Assembly: GCA_016868055.1 (NCBI GenBank) | Contig: VGHX01000009.1 | Location: forward strand, 1-55,572 | DNA from: Betaproteobacteria bacterium | GTDB taxonomy: Bacteria > Pseudomonadota > Gammaproteobacteria > Burkholderiales > Burkholderiaceae_D | Direction of reading: 5' to 3' | DNA length: 55,572 nt | In this document: in pieces, positions 26,128-34,789 of the stretch | Position numbering within the stretch: position 1 is the first letter of the stretch | Layout of the letters: the number at the start of each line of letters is the position of its first letter | Notes under the pieces: model-generated | What the model was told of the DNA's origin: nothing | The model's input: the letters and a program-made list of their open reading frames with translations, nothing else | Databases searched by the model: none | Program-made: the position numbers and the translations under genes

Positions 26128-27204
26128 TCAAACTGTGAGGCCGACGCATTCACTCCATATTCGCTCAACAACCTCGCCTGCCTTAGGGATATCGCGGATA
26201 GCACCGATGCCCTGCCCAGCATACATCGCCATCTCTTGCGGCTTGCCCTGAGTGACGACAAAGGCGGGGAAAAGGCTGTAGCGCGCGAATTTCATATCGC
26301 CGATAGTACCGACGACATCGCCCTCGCCTGGTCTCAAGCCAGCCCATTGAGCCCCTGAAGCCTCCCAAGCATCAAGTGTTGGGTTACGAAGTACACGATG
26401 TAGGGCACCCGGCCAACCACCGTCGAAGCAAACAGTGAGTGCAGTGTCCGACGAGCGTGCATTAATCATTCTTTGCTTGTACTCCGGATGGCTCGGGTAC
26501 TCTTTTGTCGCCGCGAATCGTGTGCCGAACACCCCACCCGATACGCCCATCAGCAACACTTCACGCAAGTCTTTACCAGTCGACAGACCACCAGCCACCA
26601 GCAACGGTGTCTTACCAGCGGTCTCCAACGCACGCGGCAGGTTATCTCGCCAACTTCCCTGCGCCTGAACATGCCCACCGGCCTCCTGACCCTGCAAGCT
26701 GATGTAATCAGCACCCACATCCAAAGCCTGTTTGACACCATCTGCGGTGCTGACCTGCATACCGAATTTCGAACCGGCGGCGCGGATCATCGACACTTGT
26801 TTTTTATTGGGTGTACCGAAAGAAAATTGAATCACTGGCGCCCCGGCATCGAGCGCAGCCGGCAGCGTGCCCGCACCAAACGTGAGTACATAGCCAATCG
26901 CAAACGGTGCTTTGGTCAGTGATCGTGTCGCTTTAACGTAATCGCGCACCTCTTGCTCCGGTGACCAAGACATACCGATCCCACCCATACCGCCTGCGTT
27001 TGAGACAGCCGCAGCAAGATCGGGCGTCGATCCACCAATCACCGCTTGAACAATCGGATACTTGATACCCATCTTTTTGACGAAGGCTTCCGGCTTGCCG
27101 GAAAGCTTGTAACCAGTAACGTCAGCAAGAGCTTCGCCCCCCATCATGACGGAGGCGGAGGCCACCAGGCTTCCGAGTGAAAACGCGCGGCGCGACTCAT
27201 CCAT
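26128..27204 (-). CDS. Nitronate monooxygenase-like FMN protein with Tat-type signal
   Basis: A 358-residue TIM-barrel flavoprotein of the 2-nitropropane dioxygenase/nitronate monooxygenase family. Typical pieces are YPIVQAVIGGSTPDLAAAVSNAGGMG at the N-terminus of the barrel, the phosphate/FMN segment QGQEAGGHVQ with its active-site His, and VAGGLSTGKDL. Residues 1-27 (SRRAFSLG, a hydrophobic stretch, then EALA) look like a twin-arginine signal peptide. That would place a flavoprotein of this normally cytoplasmic family in the periplasm. An AAGGAG site precedes the ATG. It is convergent with cbbR, and its substrate is unknown. Confidence 0.8.
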   Translation of the reverse strand: MDESRRAFSLGSLVASASVMMGGEALADVTGYKLSGKPEAFVKKMGIKYPIVQAVIGGSTPDLAAAVSNAGGMGGIGMSWSPEQEVRDYVKATRSLTKAPFAIGYVLTFGAGTLPAALDAGAPVIQFSFGTPNKKQVSMIRAAGSKFGMQVSTADGVKQALDVGADYISLQGQEAGGHVQAQGSWRDNLPRALETAGKTPLLVAGGLSTGKDLREVLLMGVSGGVFGTRFAATKEYPSHPEYKQRMINARSSDTALTVCFDGGWPGALHRVLRNPTLDAWEASGAQWAGLRPGEGDVVGTIGDMKFARYSLFPAFVVTQGKPQEMAMYAGQGIGAIRDIPKAGEVVERIWSECVGLTV

Positions 27205-27360
27205 CCCTGTCTCCTTGAGTCCATTAATCGTTAGGCACTACTACTGGACCGCTCTATCGGCGGCACCGGAGATAACATAGGCCCCGCTACGGGAATAGGC
27301 TCGGACAGTAGTGAACAGGAGGGTTGGACCGAAGCGAACAGAAGGTCCTTGGGAAGGGCG
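27205..27360. other. Intergenic region with inverted repeat CACTACT/AGTAGTG
   Basis: The 156 bp between the AraC-type gene and the flavoprotein gene contain widely spaced arms (CACTACT near 27238 and AGTAGTG near 27308) and GC-rich sequence. No gene or clear terminator is visible. It must carry the promoter of the flavoprotein gene. Confidence 0.3.
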
Positions 27361-28314
27361 TCAACCAGCGGCAGACATCATCTGCGACCGCCGAAAATCC
27401 GAAGGGGTCATGCCAGTGAGTTGCTTGAAGCGGCGATTGAAGTAGGAAATGTCGCGAAAGCCCAGATTGAAAGCGATGTCAGTGATCAACAGCTTCGACA
27501 CTGAAGCTTGGCTCAACAACGATTTCGCGCGCTCAATCCGAAGCTTACATAGATGCTCAGAGACGGAGTTTCCGGTCACTGAAAAAAGCTTGTGTACGTA
27601 GCGAGCCGAGATACCAAACGCACTGGCTATCTTTTCAGCGCCCATATCCTCGTCTTCAAGATGTCGACTTAGATAACTCAACACTGCGGCGCGCTTTGCG
27701 TCGGTATCTGGGGCTGGTTCATCATCCCGCTCGTCGACAACTACAAAACAACCCAGCAAGCCGATGACATGAGAGGCGATCAATTCAGCAGGCATCGTTT
27801 GCGATTCGGCAGACAAAAGTGAAAGCGACGCATAACTAAATAAGGCGTTAGCTAATTCCTTATGAACCGGCGATCGTGCAGAAGACCAGCCTCCGCATCT
27901 CAGTAATTGCTCCGGTACCTTAGAGCGCGGTACCTCGAGAGAAAATAGGTCGAAATGTGCGCGGTGAGCAATCTCGAACTCCTCTGTGGTGTCGACTACG
28001 ACCAAATCCATTGGCGAAGCTGATATTTCGCGGCCTTGCTGGCGTGTACTCCCCAGTCCGCTGATCTGAAGGTTGACGAAACAGACATCCCTCTCACCAA
28101 CGCGTATGTGTTCTGCCAGGCGGTTGACCTTGTGCCCCGAGGCACTCACGCGAGAGATCTGGATATCTCCCACGGTGGTTTGCACAATCTGCCCTGTAAA
28201 AGGGGCACCGGGATTCAAGTTCGTCGGCTCCAGACGAACGAAGGCCTGAGCGAGATCATCCGCCCATTTGCGAAAGCTACCTGTGTCAGGTTCTGCTGTC
28301 GTTTGCCAGCGCAT
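27361..28314 (-). CDS. AraC-family transcriptional regulator
   Basis: A regulator of about 317 residues. The N-terminal two thirds resemble the AraC_binding_2 type effector domain found in regulators of aromatic or amine catabolism. The C-terminal third is the double HTH, with IASAFGISARYVHKLFSVTG as the first and FNLGFRDISYFNRRFKQLTG as the second. The first ATG is at 28314; a TTG four codons upstream is in frame. It follows the IclR gene by 36 bp on the same strand. The target is unknown; the aromatic-type operon starting at 29329 is the closest candidate. Confidence 0.85.
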   Translation of the reverse strand: MRWQTTAEPDTGSFRKWADDLAQAFVRLEPTNLNPGAPFTGQIVQTTVGDIQISRVSASGHKVNRLAEHIRVGERDVCFVNLQISGLGSTRQQGREISASPMDLVVVDTTEEFEIAHRAHFDLFSLEVPRSKVPEQLLRCGGWSSARSPVHKELANALFSYASLSLLSAESQTMPAELIASHVIGLLGCFVVVDERDDEPAPDTDAKRAAVLSYLSRHLEDEDMGAEKIASAFGISARYVHKLFSVTGNSVSEHLCKLRIERAKSLLSQASVSKLLITDIAFNLGFRDISYFNRRFKQLTGMTPSDFRRSQMMSAAG

Positions 28315-28350
28315 ATAAAAAGTCAATGGTTAACTAACCAATCTAAAGCT

Positions 28351-29139
28351 TCATGCTAACGCTCGATACCCCAGCCGATGGGATACCTGCTCTGCACATT
28401 CACTAATTTTCTTCACGTTGTCATGCTCCCAGCTGACATCGAAGCTACCTGCTGGGCCGATCGCGGTGATGCCGAGTTTGATAGCGCCGCTGTGCTCAAA
28501 TACCGGCGCACAGACCGCATTGATACCTGGGATGGGATTACCCTCGACGCGCGCCATACCCCGCTTGCGAATATCCACCAAGATTTTTTCTAGGGCGCCC
28601 GACTTCATATCGGCTGCACCAAAGTCACTGGCCACACCGCTGCGCCGCTCTTGCTCGACCATGCGCTCAACTTGCTTTGGTGGCAGAAATGCAGCGAACA
28701 CGCGGCCGGTAGCCGTAGCCTGGATCGACATCACGGTACCGGTCCGCATATTGACGTGGATGGGGTAGCTCGACTCGCTGATGTAAATAATCGTTGGACC
28801 GCGATTACCCAGGACCGAAAGACCGATCGTCTGATCAATGTCGGCGGCAAGCTGCGTGATAACCGGTATCGCAATACGCACAGGGTCGAGCAGCTGCAAA
28901 CTGATCAAGCCGAGCTGCAAGGCGAAAGGCCCTAGCTCATAGCGGCCGGTCAGGGGGTTTTGCTCTACCAAGCCAAAGCTACCAAAGCTCACCAAATAAG
29001 GATGTGCCTTTGCCGACGGCATATTTGCTTTTTTTGCAAGCTCACCCAGACTCATCGGCGCGCCCTCCTCGACCAAGGCGGTCAACAGGCGCCCACCGAT
29101 CTCGATGGATTGGATGCCACGGCTTTTTTTGTCTTCCAT
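28351..29139 (-). CDS. IclR-family transcriptional regulator
   Basis: A 262-residue protein with the IclR layout: an N-terminal winged HTH (residues about 10-70, SIEIGGRLLTALVEEGAPMSLGELAKKA) and a C-terminal GAF-like effector domain (ATATGRVFAAFLPPKQVERM and a later GINAVCAPVFEHSGAI). IclR proteins often control aromatic acid or acetate pathways. It is divergent from the MBL-fold gene at 29329, so it probably controls the operon 29329-34126. Confidence 0.9.
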   Translation of the reverse strand: MEDKKSRGIQSIEIGGRLLTALVEEGAPMSLGELAKKANMPSAKAHPYLVSFGSFGLVEQNPLTGRYELGPFALQLGLISLQLLDPVRIAIPVITQLAADIDQTIGLSVLGNRGPTIIYISESSYPIHVNMRTGTVMSIQATATGRVFAAFLPPKQVERMVEQERRSGVASDFGAADMKSGALEKILVDIRKRGMARVEGNPIPGINAVCAPVFEHSGAIKLGITAIGPAGSFDVSWEHDNVKKISECAEQVSHRLGYRALA

Positions 29140-29218
29140 GCAAAGGCTTCCGGAGTGGAGACGAGTTAGTTTACGGATGGCTTAAGCCTATGTAAATAGT
29201 TCGGCATTATCAAATAGA

Positions 29219-29247
29219 TTGACTAAGGACGAATGCCAGGTTACTCT
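29219..29247 (+). promoter_or_regulatory. Candidate promoter of the aromatic-type operon
   Basis: TTGACT (29219-29224), a 17-bp spacer and TACTCT (29242-29247) give a weak sigma-70 type promoter directed to the MBL-fold gene. The -10 is poor, which fits a promoter that needs an activator. Several short inverted segments nearby could bind the divergent IclR regulator. Confidence 0.3.
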
Positions 29248-29328
29248 ATTTTTGTTTGTGGCAGGCATCATTCCTATCTAAATTGCGACTTTTGTATTTG
29301 TCTGGCCGTAAACCGCATAGAGGATTCA

Positions 29329-30291
29329 ATGACTGACAAGAAATTCGCCTCGCAGGGTGACCTGCAAGAAAAAAAGACCAGCTTCATCAAGCTGTCTGAC
29401 AACGCCTACGCCTACACCGCCGAGGGTGACCCTAACTCTGGCGTGATCATCGGCGATGATTCCGTGATGGTGATTGACACCACCGCCACACCGGCGATGG
29501 CGCAATCACTCATCAAACACATTCGCGACATCACCGATCTGCCGATCAAATACGTCACCCTTACCCACTACCACGCAGTGCGCGTGCTGGGTGCATCGGC
29601 GTATTTCAATGAAGGTGCACAGCAAATCATCGCCTCGCGCGGCACCTATGAATTGATCGTTGAACGTGGCGAGCAGGACATGCGCTCCGAAATTGATCGC
29701 TTTCCGCGATTATTTGCGGGTGTCGAGACCGTACCCGGCCTTACCTGGCCGACACTCGTATTTGAAAAAGAGCTCACGCTATTCATGGGTAAGCTCGAGG
29801 TGAAGATCATGCACGTTGGCATGGGCCACACCAAGGGCGACACTATCGTCTGGATACCTTCGCAAAAGGTATTGTTCTCGGGTGATCTGGTCGAGTATGG
29901 TGCAGCCGCCTACACCGGCGATGCACAACTCGAAGAATGGCCGCACACGCTGGAAGTACTGCGTGCGATGAATGCCGACAAACTCGTTCCCGGACGCGGA
30001 CCTGCGCTAATGAATCCGCAAGAAGTCAATCAAGGCATCGACTACACCCAAGACTTTGTCAGCACCTTATTAAGCGCTGCCAAAGAAGCCGTCGCACAAG
30101 GCCTGGATCTGAAAGGCGCGATGAAACACACGCGCAGCAAGATGGATCATAAATTTGGTCATGTGTTCATCTATGAGCACTGCCTGCCATTTGATGTGAC
30201 GCGAGCCGTGGACGAAGCCAGTGGTATCAAACATCCACGCATCTGGACAGCCGAGCGCGATAAGGAGATGTGGCACGCGCTGCAAGACTAA
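29329..30291 (+). CDS. MBL-fold metallohydrolase-like protein with incomplete metal ligands
   Basis: A 320-residue metallo-beta-lactamase-fold protein. The main motif reads THYHAVRVLG: the first two His are kept, but the Asp and third His of HxHxDH are Val and Arg. The later ligands in GMGHTKGD (His) and FSGDLVEYG (Asp) are kept, while the last one, usually PGHG, is PGRG. It therefore probably binds one metal or has a changed chemistry. The start MTDKKF at 29329 has an AGAGGA site; a longer frame from 29233 lacks one. It leads an operon with an FAD hydroxylase gene 2 bp downstream. Substrate unknown. Confidence 0.85.
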   Translation: MTDKKFASQGDLQEKKTSFIKLSDNAYAYTAEGDPNSGVIIGDDSVMVIDTTATPAMAQSLIKHIRDITDLPIKYVTLTHYHAVRVLGASAYFNEGAQQIIASRGTYELIVERGEQDMRSEIDRFPRLFAGVETVPGLTWPTLVFEKELTLFMGKLEVKIMHVGMGHTKGDTIVWIPSQKVLFSGDLVEYGAAAYTGDAQLEEWPHTLEVLRAMNADKLVPGRGPALMNPQEVNQGIDYTQDFVSTLLSAAKEAVAQGLDLKGAMKHTRSKMDHKFGHVFIYEHCLPFDVTRAVDEASGIKHPRIWTAERDKEMWHALQD

Positions 30292-30293
30292 GC

Positions 30294-31964
30294 ATGCATC
30301 AGGCTTACCGGTATGAATCATTCCCCTTCGTCGCACCGCCCGAGCTCAGTAGCGGCGAGGTGGCGGACCATCCGTTGATCGTGATCGGCTGCGGGCCGGT
30401 CGGCTTAGCGGCAGCGATCGACGCCCGCCAACACGGTATACCTGTTCTGCTGCTGGATGATGACGATACCGTCTCGGTCGGCTCGCGCGGCCTGTGCTAC
30501 GCCAAGCGCACACTGGAAATTCTCGATCGGCTCGGTTGTGGTGATTCCGTAGTTGCCAAAGGCGTGGGTTGGGATGTGGGTCGAACTTTCTTTCGCGAGG
30601 AAGAAGTCTTCAACTTCAACCTGCGGCCGCAGACCGGCTCCAAGCGGCCCGGCATGGTTAATCTGCAGCAGTACTACTTAGAAGAGTACATGGTGAAGCG
30701 CGCGCTCGATGTGGGTGTACAGATTCGCTGGAAACATGAAGTGACCGCAGTATCACCGCATGATGATCATGTGGCCCTCACCGTCTCCACGCCTGAAGGC
30801 AGTTATCAGATTAAAGCTGACTGGTTGATTGTGGCGGATGGCGCGCGCAGCCCGGTACGCGCCATGCTTGGCTTGGATGTCGAGGGCAAGGTGTTCATGG
30901 ATCGTTTTCTGATTGCTGATGTAATCATGAAAGCGGATTTTCCTGCCGAGCGCTGGTTCTGGTTTGATCCGCCGTTTCATCCGAATCAATCCGTGCTGCT
31001 ACATCGCGAGGCCGACGATGTGTATCGGATTGATTTTCAGCTGGGTTGGGATGCCAACCCTGAAGAAGAAAAAAAACCCGAGCGCGTCATTCCTCGTATT
31101 AAAGCCATGCTGGGTGATGAACGCGAGTTCTCGCTCGAATGGGTCAGTGTGTATACCTTCCAGTGCCGTCGCCTGCGTGACTTCCGCCATGGCCGTTGTC
31201 TGTTCGCCGGTGACGCCGCGCATCAAGTGTCGCCGTTCGGTGCGCGCGGTGCCAACTCCGGCATACAAGACGCCGACAACTTAATCTGGAAACTGAAACT
31301 AGTGATGGATGGACGCGCGCCATTGCGTCTGCTGGACAGCTATACCGACGAACGCGGCTTCGGCGCGGACGAGAATATTCTTAATTCCACCCGCTCAACC
31401 GATTTCATTACCCCCAAAGGGCCTGTGAGTCAGACCTTTCGCAATGCCGTGCTCGCGCTTTCACGCAGCTTGCCATTTGCACGTAAGCTGGTGAATTCAG
31501 GCAGGCTGTCTGTACCAAGTTTCCTGACTGATTCGGTGCTTAATACGCCCGACAGCGAGCCTTTCACTGGCGACATGGTGCCGGGTGCGCCGATGGATGA
31601 TGCGCCGCTACTAAAAGATGGTCAGCTCGTGTGGTTGATCGATCAAATGATTGGCCAGTTTCAGCTACTGTATTTCTGTGAAGACGCGAGTGCTGTGTCG
31701 GTCGGTATGCAACGCCAATTACTCGGGCTGCATGAGACGTCAATTCCGATTACCACGCTGGTGATAGCACAGCGTGGCAGTACACCGGGCTTGAATGTAT
31801 TGCTGGATCATGAAGGTCTGGCATTCTCAAGATACGATGCCACTGACGGTACCTGCTACGTCATACGCCCAGACCAGCACGTGGCTGCGCGCTGGCGCGA
31901 GACCGAGGTTTCACGCATCGTTGCCGCAGTGGCACGCGCGACGGCAAATTTTGTTGAGGAATAA
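30294..31964 (+). CDS. FAD-dependent aromatic hydroxylase (MhpA/PheA-like)
   Basis: A 556-residue flavoprotein monooxygenase of the p-hydroxybenzoate hydroxylase fold. It has the GxGxxG motif IGCGPVGLAAAIDARQHG (about 30-47), the DG motif IVADGARSPVRAML and the GD motif CLFAGDAAHQVSPFGARG. A thioredoxin-like C-terminal domain, as in phenol and 3-(3-hydroxyphenyl)propionate hydroxylases, occupies the last 150 residues or so. Such enzymes add a hydroxyl group to phenolic rings using NAD(P)H and O2. The start is at MHQAYRYESF. Downstream VOC and fumarylacetoacetase genes suggest that it makes a hydroquinone-type ring for cleavage. Exact substrate is not deducible. Confidence 0.88.
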   Translation: MHQAYRYESFPFVAPPELSSGEVADHPLIVIGCGPVGLAAAIDARQHGIPVLLLDDDDTVSVGSRGLCYAKRTLEILDRLGCGDSVVAKGVGWDVGRTFFREEEVFNFNLRPQTGSKRPGMVNLQQYYLEEYMVKRALDVGVQIRWKHEVTAVSPHDDHVALTVSTPEGSYQIKADWLIVADGARSPVRAMLGLDVEGKVFMDRFLIADVIMKADFPAERWFWFDPPFHPNQSVLLHREADDVYRIDFQLGWDANPEEEKKPERVIPRIKAMLGDEREFSLEWVSVYTFQCRRLRDFRHGRCLFAGDAAHQVSPFGARGANSGIQDADNLIWKLKLVMDGRAPLRLLDSYTDERGFGADENILNSTRSTDFITPKGPVSQTFRNAVLALSRSLPFARKLVNSGRLSVPSFLTDSVLNTPDSEPFTGDMVPGAPMDDAPLLKDGQLVWLIDQMIGQFQLLYFCEDASAVSVGMQRQLLGLHETSIPITTLVIAQRGSTPGLNVLLDHEGLAFSRYDATDGTCYVIRPDQHVAARWRETEVSRIVAAVARATANFVEE

Positions 31965-31966
31965 AG

Positions 31967-32200
31967 ATGTCATTGATCACTGAGCCAAATTTTCATGAAC
32001 CCGGCAAACGCTATTTTCGCGATTTTTCGCCCGGCGATGATTTTTATCAGTTGCTGATTGATACGCATCGCGATCTGAGCGAATCACAAAGTGCGATGTT
32101 GAATGCCAAGTTGATTCTGATTTTGGCCAACCACGTCGGTGACATCAGTGTGCTGCGTGAAGCGATGCAGATCGCTCGGCAGAGTACAGACGCACATTAA
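31967..32200 (+). CDS. DUF2783 small protein
   Basis: A 77-residue protein starting 2 bp after the hydroxylase stop, with a GAGGAA ribosome site inside the end of that gene. It is recognised as the DUF2783-type protein often encoded next to FAD hydroxylases of this kind. The sequence is polar with two helices (FYQLLIDTHRDL and SAMLNAKLILILANHVGD). It may be a partner or subunit of the hydroxylase; the role is unknown. Confidence 0.8.
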   Translation: MSLITEPNFHEPGKRYFRDFSPGDDFYQLLIDTHRDLSESQSAMLNAKLILILANHVGDISVLREAMQIARQSTDAH

Positions 32201-32285
32201 AAAGCTATCTTGTCAGTTCGCGAGTCGCGTGGCTATCGCCTTGCTACCGCGCTGATAAGGCCGGCCCCAAGCTGAAGGAGCATCC

Positions 32286-32822
32286 ATGCACATCGAGCGT
32301 ATTCACCATGTAGCCTACCGCTGCAAAGACGCCAAGCAAACCGTGGAGTGGTACACCAAGCATCTGAATATGCAGTTCGTATTGGCGATTGCAGAGAACG
32401 AGGTACCCTCCACCAAAGCGCCTGATCCTTATATGCATGTGTTTTTGGATGCAGGAGGCGGCAATGTTCTCGCTTTCTTTGAGCTACCCACGCAGCCGGA
32501 GATGGATAGAGATCGCAACACCCCAAGCTGGGTGCAGCACCTCGCCATGAAGGTCGATTCGCTTGAGACTCTGCTTGAGACCAAGGCCAAGCTGGAAGCT
32601 GCGGGTATTAGCGTGATTGGTCCGGTCAACCACACGATTTTCAAAAGTATTTATTTTTTCGACCCGAACGGCCATCGTCTTGAACTTGCCTATGATTGCG
32701 GCACGCCTGAGATGCGTAACAAACTCGATGCCGTGAAATGGGAGATGCTGGAAGAGTGGAGCAAAACCAAAAAAGCACCGCAGCATGCCGCTTGGATGCA
32801 TGATGGGAGTGTGTCACCGTGA
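32286..32822 (+). CDS. VOC-superfamily protein (glyoxalase/extradiol dioxygenase fold)
   Basis: A 178-residue vicinal-oxygen-chelate protein. Two beta-alpha-beta-beta-beta repeats are visible, with probable metal ligands in IHHVAY (about H8), QHLAMKV (about H82) and GHRLELAYD (Glu), the His-His-Glu set of type I extradiol dioxygenases and glyoxalases. An AAGGAG site precedes the ATG. Its place between a ring hydroxylase and fumarylacetoacetase suggests ring cleavage or an isomerase step, but the single-domain size also fits a glyoxalase-like enzyme. Function is inferred from context. Confidence 0.8.
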   Translation: MHIERIHHVAYRCKDAKQTVEWYTKHLNMQFVLAIAENEVPSTKAPDPYMHVFLDAGGGNVLAFFELPTQPEMDRDRNTPSWVQHLAMKVDSLETLLETKAKLEAAGISVIGPVNHTIFKSIYFFDPNGHRLELAYDCGTPEMRNKLDAVKWEMLEEWSKTKKAPQHAAWMHDGSVSP

Positions 32823-34126
32823 GTCTGCTCAACGAAACCCATGACCCTACGCTCAGCAGCTGGGTCGCCTCCGCCAACCTGCCCGGTACTGACTTCCCGA
32901 TTCAAAATCTGCCGTTTGCGGTGTTTCGTCGCAAAGATAGCGAAGAACCATTTCGCGGTGGCGTTGCGATCGGCGATAAGGTGCTCGATATCGCTGCCCT
33001 GTGCAGAAAAAATATTCTCGATGGCGATGCGCAGCGCACTGCTGTGGCGGCATCTGCCAGCACGCTTAATAACTTCATGGCGCTTGGCCACACGGCCTGG
33101 AGCAGCTTGCGTCTGGCGTTGTCGCGTTTGCTGCGTGAAGACGCAAAGCAACAAGCCATCACCGCGCAGTGTCTGCTGGAGTTAGAAGATGTCGAGGTCG
33201 CGCTACCTGCGCACATCGGTGACTACACCGACTTTTATACCTCGATTCATCATGCCACCAACGTCGGCAAATTATTTCGCCCGGATAATCCGCTACTACC
33301 CAACTACCGTTGGGTGCCGATTGGCTATCACGGCCGCGCCTCGAGTATTGTGCTGTCGGGGCATGATGTGCATCGTCCACGAGGACAGCTGATGCCACCG
33401 GGCGCAGAAAGCCCGACACTCGCGCCGAGTAAACGATTGGACTTTGAGCTTGAGCTGGGCATTTTTGTTGGTACCGGAAATTTGCTCGGCACGTCTATTC
33501 CTATGGCGGATGCCGAGCAGCATGTGTTTGGCGTTTGCTTGCTGAATGATTGGTCGGCGCGCGATATTCAAGGCTGGGAATATCAACCCCTTGGGCCATT
33601 TCTCTCCAAGAGCTTCGCCACCAGCATCTCGCCATGGATAGTCACGCTGGAAGCACTCGCGCCCTACCGCTTGCCTTTCACGCGCGACGCGAATGAACCG
33701 CAGCCATTACCCTATTTAGACGGCGAACATAATCGTGCGTTGGGCGCATTCGATATTCAACTTAAGGTGACGCTTGAAACGCCCGCGATGCGAGAGGCCA
33801 ATGTTCCACCGCATACGATCTGCCAAACCAATTACAAACACGCTTATTGGACACTGGCACAGTTGATTACACATCACACGGTCAATGGCTGCAATCTGCA
33901 AGCAGGTGATTTACTGGGCAGTGGCACACTCTCGGGCCCGGAATCGCACCAACTTGCTGCCCTGCTTGAAATTACCCATGGCGGGAAAGTGCCTCTCGCA
34001 TTACCCAACGGCGAGCAACGCATTTTTCTGGAAGATGGTGATCAGGTGACACTACGCGGATGGTGCGCAATCAAAGGCGCCGCCCGTATCGGGTTTGGTG
34101 AGTGCACCGGGACGGTGTTCAGTTAA
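32819..34126 (+). CDS. fahA: Fumarylacetoacetase
   Basis: A 435-residue two-domain fumarylacetoacetase. It has the N-terminal SH3-like domain (SWVASANLPGTDFPIQNLPFAVF) and the FAH catalytic domain with DYTDFYTSIHHATNVG (metal Asp and catalytic His), ELELGIFVG and NDWSARDIQGWEYQPLGPF. It splits fumarylacetoacetate into fumarate and acetoacetate, the last step of homogentisate breakdown. The start is GTG, overlapping the VOC stop by four bases (GTGA). Neither hmgA nor maleylacetoacetate isomerase is nearby, so either those lie elsewhere or the route differs. Confidence 0.93.
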   Translation: MSLLNETHDPTLSSWVASANLPGTDFPIQNLPFAVFRRKDSEEPFRGGVAIGDKVLDIAALCRKNILDGDAQRTAVAASASTLNNFMALGHTAWSSLRLALSRLLREDAKQQAITAQCLLELEDVEVALPAHIGDYTDFYTSIHHATNVGKLFRPDNPLLPNYRWVPIGYHGRASSIVLSGHDVHRPRGQLMPPGAESPTLAPSKRLDFELELGIFVGTGNLLGTSIPMADAEQHVFGVCLLNDWSARDIQGWEYQPLGPFLSKSFATSISPWIVTLEALAPYRLPFTRDANEPQPLPYLDGEHNRALGAFDIQLKVTLETPAMREANVPPHTICQTNYKHAYWTLAQLITHHTVNGCNLQAGDLLGSGTLSGPESHQLAALLEITHGGKVPLALPNGEQRIFLEDGDQVTLRGWCAIKGAARIGFGECTGTVFS

Positions 34127-34292
34127 TAACCCTAAATATTGCAGCGGTTTTTTGTTATTAATATTTAGATAATCCTATTTTTCGAAACCTTCAATCTCAT
34201 TATTTCTGGTTTTTACAGAGCCCGATCTGGGGCACGATCTCGGTCAGGTAACGCGGCGCAGTTCGCGTGCCATCCCCCACAAGGAGATCGAC
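34127..34292. other. Intergenic region with AT-rich inverted repeat
   Basis: CTAAATATT (34131-34139) and AATATTTAG (about 34161-34169) form perfect 9-bp arms around a loop that contains GTTTTTTG. It is a poor terminator for fahA because the stem is AT-only. The remaining sequence probably holds the promoter of the small HTH gene. Confidence 0.3.
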
Positions 34293-34574
34293 ATGAAGCC
34301 AGAGAATCAATCGCAGTTACTGCACTATGCACCCGAGGCCTTTTTAGACCGTTTGTGCGAGAAACTTGGCGCGCGCTCGCTTTCTGCGCTCGGCCGCGTG
34401 GTTGGACTCTCGCCCTCGGTACTAAGCAAGGTGAAAAGACGCCGGCTCGCGATCAGCAGCGAGATTCTGCTAAAAATCCATGACGCTACCGACATTCCGG
34501 TACGCGAGTTAAGGCGGTGGATGGGCGATATGCGCCCGTATTTTTCGCGCGTGCCACTTGCAGGGTTTCGGTAA
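34293..34574 (+). CDS. Small helix-turn-helix protein, Cro/CI-like
   Basis: A 93-residue protein with a strong AAGGAG ribosome site. The centre (ALGRVVGLSPSVLSKVKRRRLAISSEILLKIHDATDIPVREL) reads as a lambda-repressor-type HTH: it recognises a helix with LSPSVLSKVKRRR and a trailing helix pair. The short C-terminal tail has no effector domain. Its own operon or the RraA/kdgK genes downstream are possible targets; nothing shows which. It is conserved-looking but not a known regulator. Confidence 0.7.
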   Translation: MKPENQSQLLHYAPEAFLDRLCEKLGARSLSALGRVVGLSPSVLSKVKRRRLAISSEILLKIHDATDIPVRELRRWMGDMRPYFSRVPLAGFR

Positions 34575-34679
34575 TAATCGCCTCTGACTCAACAGCAGCA
34601 ACTGCCGCGGCGGGTTCAGCCGTTCGCGTATTCAGTTGAAAGGTATTAAGCACTGAATCACTTGGTGCGTAAACAACGG

Positions 34680-34700
34680 CGCCGACCTGCAAGGTCGGCG
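34680..34700. terminator. GC-rich hairpin (possible rho-independent-like element)
   Basis: A perfect 9-bp stem, CGCCGACCT-GCA-AGGTCGGCG, lies about 105 bp after the HTH gene. No T-run follows, so the terminator reading is weak. It separates the HTH gene from the RraA-like gene. Confidence 0.35.
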
Positions 34701-34789
34701 TCCGTGACGATTATTTCGCTGTATTCTCCGGTGATATGCAGCGGCGGGTTTGACCCTGCCGGGTTATCAACCTTTTGCGCCGAATTAAA

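Noticed and set aside
34486-34692. 68-codon minus-strand frame after the small HTH gene
   Set aside because: It overlaps the HTH gene antisense and its hairpin, and has no recognisable motif or ribosome site.
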